Source: Silurus meridionalis (taxonomy: Eukaryota > Chordata > Actinopteri > Siluriformes > Siluridae). From it: a DNA stretch of 64,000 nt. The translations under genes and the position numbers were made by a program. Below are positions 57,326 to 64,000 of this stretch, piece after piece. The DNA lies in NCBI RefSeq assembly GCF_014805685.1, contig NC_060901.1, positions 23,195,905-23,259,904 of the forward strand. The letters are read 5' to 3'. Below the pieces are notes generated by a model. The model was given only the letters and a program-made list of their open reading frames with translations, did not search any database and was not told the DNA's origin. Position 1 is the first letter of the stretch, and every line of letters starts with the position of its first letter.

Positions 57326-58159
57326 TTATTTTCTTCTATGTGTGGAAAGCGCTTTTAAATGTTACTTTTAAAGGCACTATACAAAAGGAAAATGATGATT
57401 ATTATTATTATTATTATTATCATCATAATTTTGACGTAATTCTCGTATTGCTATGACTTTAATTTCACAATCTTATATATCTACATATATATTTCGACGT
57501 GGCATTAAAACGGCGTCGTCATTTGTGAAAGCTAATAATAAAAAAAACAAAAAAAGCATTGCAACCAGGGACACAATTGAAGCCCCTGAACGAAGGAGTC
57601 ATTATGAAAGACAAGAAGGAGATCTGTGCGGACGATGATTATGATCAAAGCGATTACTCATTTTCCACAGTGGATTTCTAATCTTCTATAAAGCGTCACT
57701 AATATCGTTTTATTGCCTGTTGTCTCTGGATAATATTAACCCAGGTGAAGATAATTACGTCTGAAATCATACTGAGATGACAACACAGTAATTGAGGACT
57801 CGAAATCTACTCTAATGTAATTTATAAAGATAATTTTCTGAGAAAAAAAAAAACGATTCTACGAAGGGCACCGTGACTAATCATGAATGGACAAGACTGA
57901 GGTACTGATTCTTTATAAAGTTTATTTATTATAAATTAGATTTAACACAATGGAAATGAAATTAAATGCTGTATACGGTGTATTAGTTGCTTGTTTGGCA
58001 TCACTGCCTTCATTTTTCTCTCTACTTCCTTGAAAAGTCAGTAAAAGATACACACAGAAGTGAAAACATATTTCATTTGAGGAAAAACTAAACTATATTT
58101 TCATATGATAGATGATGGTGAGGGTTCAGGATGTGGAGGTTTTCTGAGGCCATCAGCCA

Positions 58160-58217
58160 TTTATTACAGAGAGATACAGAGCGAGAGGAGAGGAGGGGGA
58201 GATAGAGGGAGTGACTC

Positions 58218-58253
<36 letters not shown>

Positions 58254-58604
58254 AGATGAGATAGAGAAGAGAGAGCAAGATTAAGAGAGTGACCCAGAGA
58301 GAGAAAGAGAAACAGAGAAACACACAGAGTAACAGAGAGAGAGAAAAGGAGAGAAAGGAGTGCAATAGTAAGAGAGTGATTAGAAGAGAGAAAAAGAAAC
58401 AAAAAATAGAAAGAAAGAGAAAAACAAACAGAGATACAAACCAAGAAACAGAGATAGAGTGAGAGAGAGAGAGAGAGAGATTGATAGAGAGACAAGATAA
58501 AGAGAGATAGGGTCTATCTCTCTCTCTCTCTCTGGAGAGATGGAGATAGAGGAGAGAGAAGGTGTGAGAGAGTGACCCAGAGAGAGGATCAAAAGCAGAT
58601 AGGG

Positions 58605-58675
<71 letters not shown>

Positions 58676-58753
58676 ACGAAAGATGGAGGAGATAGAGCGA
58701 GAATGAAATCCTTAAAAGAAATGAAAATAGAAGACAGAGCGAAAGAATGAAAC

Positions 58754-58813
<60 letters not shown>

Positions 58814-58995
58814 CAAAGTGAGATGGAGATGAATATGAGAGAGCGAGAGTCAAACAGTGGCCCAGAGAAAGAAAGGGAGGGAGTGAAAGAGGAGAATCTA
58901 AAGAGAGACAGAGAAAAAAAGAAAGGAAGCTAGAAAAAGAGAAGATGCAAGAGAGAAAAAAAGAGAGAGAGAGAGAGAGACATTGAGAAAGAAAA
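58160..58995 (+). repeat. GA-rich satellite with (GAAA)n core
   Basis: A purine-rich block with (GA)n runs at 58218-58248, 58458-58480, 58764-58810 and 58962-58980, and (GAAA)n at 58604-58676. Long minus-strand frames (S/L-rich) are composition artefacts. Confidence 0.92.
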
Positions 58996-61300
58996 AAAGA
59001 GCGAGAAAGTGTGATTAATAGGTGGTTCCTATGGTTCTCTGTATGTTTGGTGCTCGTTGTGGCACTAAGCACGTTCACAAACACACCTTTCTTATGACTT
59101 ATGGATTTCGCCCTCAACACCCACCGCCTGTGCGGCCGGAGATCTCATTTACTTCAACAAAACAGAGAGTGTGAGAAAAAAGAAAGAGAGAGAGAACAAG
59201 AGAGAGAGAAAGATTTCTACCAATTGATCTCCGTGAGGATCGGAGGAAGCCTGCAAGTCAAAAGCAACACGAGGCAGCGAGCGTGAATGAAAGCTGTCTT
59301 TAAGTGGACACTGACAGTCATTTATCGAGACTGACACCGACACCAACGCTGTCTTTCTCTCCGTCCGGGATAATCTTTGATCTCTGTAGGATGACAGGAG
59401 CACTCATACTACACCCCTTCTCCCCCTCGTCCAATCCTCTCCTGCTCATAAACCATTGCTGAGATAAGAGTTTATTTTCACACTGAAGAATATTGCAGCC
59501 GTGGTTCCTCAGCTGTTTTAATGCAGTAAGGAATTTCATTTGCGCCTCCTCGAAACCAGTAGTGCGCCCGGGAGATTAGATTTCTCATCCGAGTTTGCCA
59601 TCTGAGGTGCCGAGTCCGATCCGGAGTGTGAAAAAAAAAACGCAGCACATAAAAGCCACAACAGTGTGTATGTGTGTCTCAGGATCGTGGTTTCTGTGTA
59701 ATACCAGATCTGATTCTTTTTTTTTTCTAAAACTCAAGATGTAGCTTTGAAATCTTTGTGATTTTCGTTTGCAGGTCGGTAAATTTGGACAACTTTGACT
59801 AGCAGGGTTTAACAACATTAGAGGCATGAGGTATGGATAATCCATGAAGGGTAACACAACAAAACAAGAACTACATAATGAAGTTCAGACCGAATTACCA
59901 AAGCAAAAATGAACACAATCAATCCACCTCTTAATACTTTTATTATGACTCCACCGCTACAATTCGACAAGTCTCCTTTCACTGTAGCCACAGCTTCACC
60001 TCCCGCATGCATCATCTCTAGCTGAAGAATAGATATTTACCTCATAAAAATGACTCCTGTGTATTTTCTCAGGGCAAATTGTGTGTTTTTGTGCAAATTC
60101 TACAGAAATATACTTGAAAAACCTTAATGACGGTTTTGACCGACCTTTTCTCCCGATGTCCAGCTTTTCTTGAAAAGTCCGTCTTGTAAACGTCCTCCTG
60201 TATGTGACAATTTCTTTTACTCTGTCAGCTATTTTGAAATAAAAAAAAAAACCCAGCTGTTAAATCTTTGTGCTTCTGCTCTACTGTTGCTGTGTGTTTG
60301 ACTGTTATGATGTTGTTTTTATGAAATGCTGTGTTGTGAGATATCAGTGGTATTCCGTACCTGGGCCTTCAGTGGGGACGTCCCTGACTTAATCCACCTC
60401 TTAATACCACCACTATCACGTCACAATTATAGAAACCATTAATACAATACAAAAACGCAATATAACAACACGTGGCATTACAGAGAGAGAGGAATTTCAC
60501 ATATGGAGGATGAAAACCAGACTGATACATATGTCCTTTGTTTTTCATCTGTTCTTTAATTTCTGTAGATCGAGGCATGATGTGTTGCTTTTTCGAAAGC
60601 TTTCATTTTGTGACTGTTCTATGTAAGTGATTTCTTGATTCAACAGGTACGGGATTAATCAGGTCTGGGTTTGGCAAGTGAAATTGTGGTTTTATTGGTC
60701 CAGGCAGGTTGGGGCAGCTTTCCCAGTTTCACAAACTTCAAGCCGAACGAAAAAACGCACCTCACCTGTGTTCTGAGCTGCACGGCATCGGGAGAAAAAC
60801 TTCCATCGGTGGTGATTTTTAAACGCACGACGATGCCAAAACGATAAACTCCGGACAGAAATATTTGTGAAAGGAAGGAGGAAGACAGCGAACAATGACT
60901 TACTTGGTCGGCTACTGTTTAGATACAAGCCGTTGTAATGCGTTGAGTCTGGGTTAAGGGAGAGCTCACTAACTCCAGTTACAACAGAAATCATATAAGC
61001 ACAGACAGGTTTCCAAAACTCTTGCTTTTTTATTTTTCTTGGTAACAGCGTTATGGGTTAGTCAAAGAAACTTAGAAATGAGAATCAGAAAATTATAAGG
61101 ACATATTCCTAGGTCTTGCACACATGCAGTAATACCGGAAATATGCGGCGGAGGCTATTCCTAAAATACCGCTCTGCTCCTAAAGGAAGCGCAACATATT
61201 TCACCTGTTACACCGTGTGTAACGTGTCTTTCGTTAAAGCCTGTGTAAAGTATATTAGTGTAGACACCTGCTTATAGACAGGTGCGGCTTAATTATGTTA
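58996..61300. other. Intergenic, no gene recognised
   Basis: GC content rises at 59100-59620, with open but unrecognised frames on both strands. The segment at 60690-60990 is open on the minus strand but shows no domain I know, and looks repeat-like. Confidence 0.4.
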
Positions 61301-61560
61301 AAAATAAAAATATTTGTAAAATTCAGTGGGTGCGGCTTATATAAGGGTGCGCTTTATAGTCCGGAAATTACGGTACATACAATGAAACCTGGATACTCAC
61401 GGGGGTTACGTTCTATGACCCCTCGTGAGTACCAAAAAATGGCGAGGTTTTGACTCTCCTTTTGATGGTTCCTTTTTCAAGAATGTGCAGAGAATGTGAA
61501 TCAGTTTGAAAGAGAATGTGAATCATTTTGAAAGAGAATGTGAATCAGTTTGAAAGAGTC
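61270..61560 (+). repeat. Fish repeat end (GTGCGGCTTAT...TTACGGTA) and a 22-bp triplicate
   Basis: At 61283-61376 the sequence has two gtgcggctta units and a terminus tatagtccggaaattacggta, a common end of a non-autonomous element. At 61491-61556 the unit agaatgtgaatcagtttgaaag occurs three times (starts 61491, 61513, 61535). Confidence 0.6.
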
Positions 61561-62990
61561 ATGTGACATAAAACATGCAGGTGCAGTGGTCGATGGGGAA
61601 CGAAGTTCACGGTCATAATCCTGACACGTCGATCGAAGAAATTCAACCTCACGAGTATCAAATACAAAATAATCATTTTGCCAAATCGGAGGAAATAACG
61701 CACAAATAAACAAGTAAACACAACACAGATCCAGACCCGCATTGTCTAAAACAGACGCACGGGACATCATAAATGTTGCTGCCGGCCCCACGGAGAGGAA
61801 GAATAGAGAACGAGGACGCATTCATCACTCTCTTCACCTTGCTGGCAGCAGTAATTATACCCCGGATAATATGATGTCAACGCTTTAGATAAGCAGTCAC
61901 CAAGGAAACAACGGCCAGATGCCTGTTTTAATGGCGTCAGTGCATTTCAATTCAATTCGCAGCTCGGCCGTATACCTGCTGCTCACTCTTTGGAACAGAA
62001 TACTGTAACGTAACCTCTTAAAACATCACTTTGTAACCTTTAAAAGTTGATAATTAGCTTCTTTTTCTTCTTCTTCCTCTTATTATTATTATCATCAAGA
62101 GATGAAGCCCAAGTTCCTTTTTCGAGGTGAGAAAGAACATTTGTTCTTTCTTTTTGTACCATTTCTTTTCATGTGCTACTTCTTTTCCTTTTACTTTCAC
62201 ATGTGATACTTTCCTTTCACTTAGCGCTATCTGATGATAGGGCAGTGTTTACAACAAGGTCACGTCCAAATGCAAATCGATTTTAGACAGCGAGAATATT
62301 CTAACACCTTCAACTGTGGAAATATCTCTCTGTGCTTAATTGCTTATTAGCATGTTATTAGCATAATGAAAAAAAATGCTATAGACCATAAAACATGGAA
62401 GCAGTCTCCTAAAGCAGATTAGGTCTGTCTCAGGTTAGTCAAAAGTAAATAAGATTTATAGGGTAAACCCAGCTCACATTTATGCTAGTCAACAGCCCAC
62501 ATGGCTAATCTTTCATTTTACAGCTCCACAAATTATTCTCATGAACAGCGTTCTGTCAGCTAAATCTATTTTCGCCATCGTTATACCTTTATGGTTAGTT
62601 GACAGTAAATAAAAGGTCTTTGGGCAGCCAAATTATAGCATGTTCTGCTGTAAACTGTTCTGCTGTAAACTGTTGTAGCAGCCTGGAGGTATTTGCAGTT
62701 GTTATGCTAGGTTGCTCGTTTCAGATCTGAGCTAGTTGGATATTATATTGAACAAACCGACAGGTCATGGGATAAACCAAAGCGACAAACACACGCTAAA
62801 TTCAAAGCAGTTTATTAAAAAAGATTAAATGAAAATGTGGTTAATGCATGAAAAACAGCAATGGAAGTAATAATTCAACAGTCTTTATATATCAATATAT
62901 CTGTATTTGTTTGTTACAAAACACAAGAAAACGCAAGACTTTAACCACAATGGAGTTTTTTTTTTCTTCCACCCATCCAACCATTCTTTC
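61561..62990. other. Intergenic, no gene recognised
   Basis: AT-rich sequence without recognisable coding domain. Short TATT and pyrimidine runs occur near 62065-62240. Confidence 0.5.
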
Positions 62991-63300
62991 ATTTATTAAA
63001 TTCATGCATTAATTCCACCCATCATTTCCCCATCCATGCATCCATAATGCATCATTCCTTCTATCTATCCATCAATCTATCCCTACATCTATTAAATCCT
63101 TCTATTCATCTTTCCTTTGGTCTATCCATCCATAATGCTTTTTTCCATCTATCCTTCCAACCATCTATCCATCCATTCATCCATCAACCAGGCTGTCCAT
63201 CCTTCTTTCCTTCTATTCATTAAATACATCTATTCACTCTTTCTAACCTCCATCCATCTATCCATCCACTCAGCCATCCTTCTTTTCATCCATTAAATAC

Positions 63301-63394
<94 letters not shown>

Positions 63395-63642
63395 TCTTTC
63401 TTTTTCCATGCACCCATCTACGCATCCTTCCTTTCTTCCATCCATCCGTTAAATCCATCCATCCATTCAATTCATCCATCCACCCACCCATCCTTCCTTC
63501 CTTCCTTCCTTCCTTCCTTTCTTCCTTCTCTCTTATTATACTCCATCCATTATATCCAACAGTCAATCTTTCCATCTTTCCATTCACCAATTTATCGATC
63601 CATCCATCCATCCATCCATCCATCCATCCATCCATCCTTCCT

Positions 63643-63728
<86 letters not shown>

Positions 63729-63730
63729 TA
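62990..63730 (+). repeat. CCAT/TATC/GATA tetranucleotide complex
   Basis: Degenerate (ATCC)n over 63000-63290, (TATC)n at 63299-63392, (CTTC)n at 63490-63530, (CCAT)n at 63594-63640 and (GATA)n at 63643-63728. The TATC and GATA arrays are complementary and could form a large hairpin. Confidence 0.95.
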
Positions 63731-63844
63731 GAATAAACTATTATATACATAATAATTGTCCAGAATAATATAGAATGTACAGTGTGGAACAGAACTGTAC
63801 TGTATGTTAAACATGAAGAAAGCTTGCAATGCAGTTTTCCACAG

Positions 63845-63986
63845 GTCACCCTGCAGCATGTGGAACTTCAAGCCTGGTGCTACAGTACCTCCTGCCTCTG
63901 TAACCGAGGGAGAAATTGAGAACATGGATGATTCATCTTGCTTCTCCTTTGATGCATTTTCCTTTGTGTACAACCCGTCAGCCTAG
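63845..63986 (+). other. Possible coding exon at the window edge (strand uncertain)
   Basis: On the + strand, after gttttccacag, an open frame reads SPCSMWNFKPGATVPPASVT, then EGEIENMDDSSCFSFDAFSF and VYNPSA before a TAG stop at 63984, which looks like a real C-terminus. On the minus strand the same DNA is also open and gives a block ending APGLKFHMLQ with LQAFFMF. This weakly resembles the residues just before VCQEAVWEAF in IMPG1 (GVKVCPQ...LQAYYRLR). Both readings are inferences. Confidence 0.3.
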
Positions 63987-64000
63987 TCAGCTTAGGCATT

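Noticed and set aside
58088..59120. S/L-rich 135- and 246-residue minus-strand frames
   Set aside because: They are low-complexity translations of GA and GAAA arrays, not a membrane protein.
60692..60994. 100-residue minus-strand frame that looked gene-like
   Set aside because: No recognised domain, no clear splice borders, and the style of sequence resembles a dispersed fish repeat.
63299..63728. TATC/GATA arrays considered as a CRISPR-like array
   Set aside because: There are no spacers. They are perfect tetranucleotide microsatellites in a vertebrate genome.

Overview
The window is nuclear DNA from a ray-finned fish. I infer this from vertebrate split genes with GT-AG introns, very dense di- and tetranucleotide microsatellites, many Tc1/mariner remnants of the type common in teleosts, and RTE-like LINE tails with matching tRNA-derived SINEs. 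A catfish or related otophysan is possible, but I cannot prove it from the sequence.

The first 33.1 kb on the + strand is the 3' half of a myosin VI gene (myo6). Fifteen coding exons are recognisable, all with GT-AG borders and compatible phases. They cover the end of the motor head, the converter and reverse-gear insert, the IQ motif, the proximal tail, the charged single alpha-helix, the alternatively spliced large-insert region, and the cargo-binding domain with its stop codon at 33130-33132. Three consecutive exons of 36, 36 and 39 nt are in-frame cassettes. Together they make a longer, composite version of the known myosin VI large insert, ending in the amphipathic helix that targets clathrin structures. 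The introns hold a ~950-bp pyrimidine tract, a ~2-kb purine-rich stretch around the single-alpha-helix exons, decayed PIF/Harbinger and LINE pieces, a hAT-type non-autonomous element and many Tc1 fragments. Several of these elements lie within 25-60 nt of a splice site.

From 33.1 to 64 kb the window is mainly intergenic and repeat-rich. It contains a nearly complete but broken Tc1-like transposon with long IR/DR-type ends, a hAT-like element, RTE-type LINE 3' ends with a tRNA-Glu-headed SINE sharing their tail, a nested-insertion locus, and an internally deleted mariner remnant.

On the minus strand I find an exon-like block at 56.4 kb encoding the hallmark VCQEAVWEAF of interphotoreceptor matrix proteoglycans, with a good splice acceptor. 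A second possible block lies at 46.5-46.8 kb. This fits the convergent MYO6-IMPG1 order known in human. The IMPG1-like reading frame appears broken at a T-run, so the locus is either a decayed gene, a sequencing error, or a diverged exon. I found no prokaryotic-type system, CRISPR array or functional stand-alone RNA gene.
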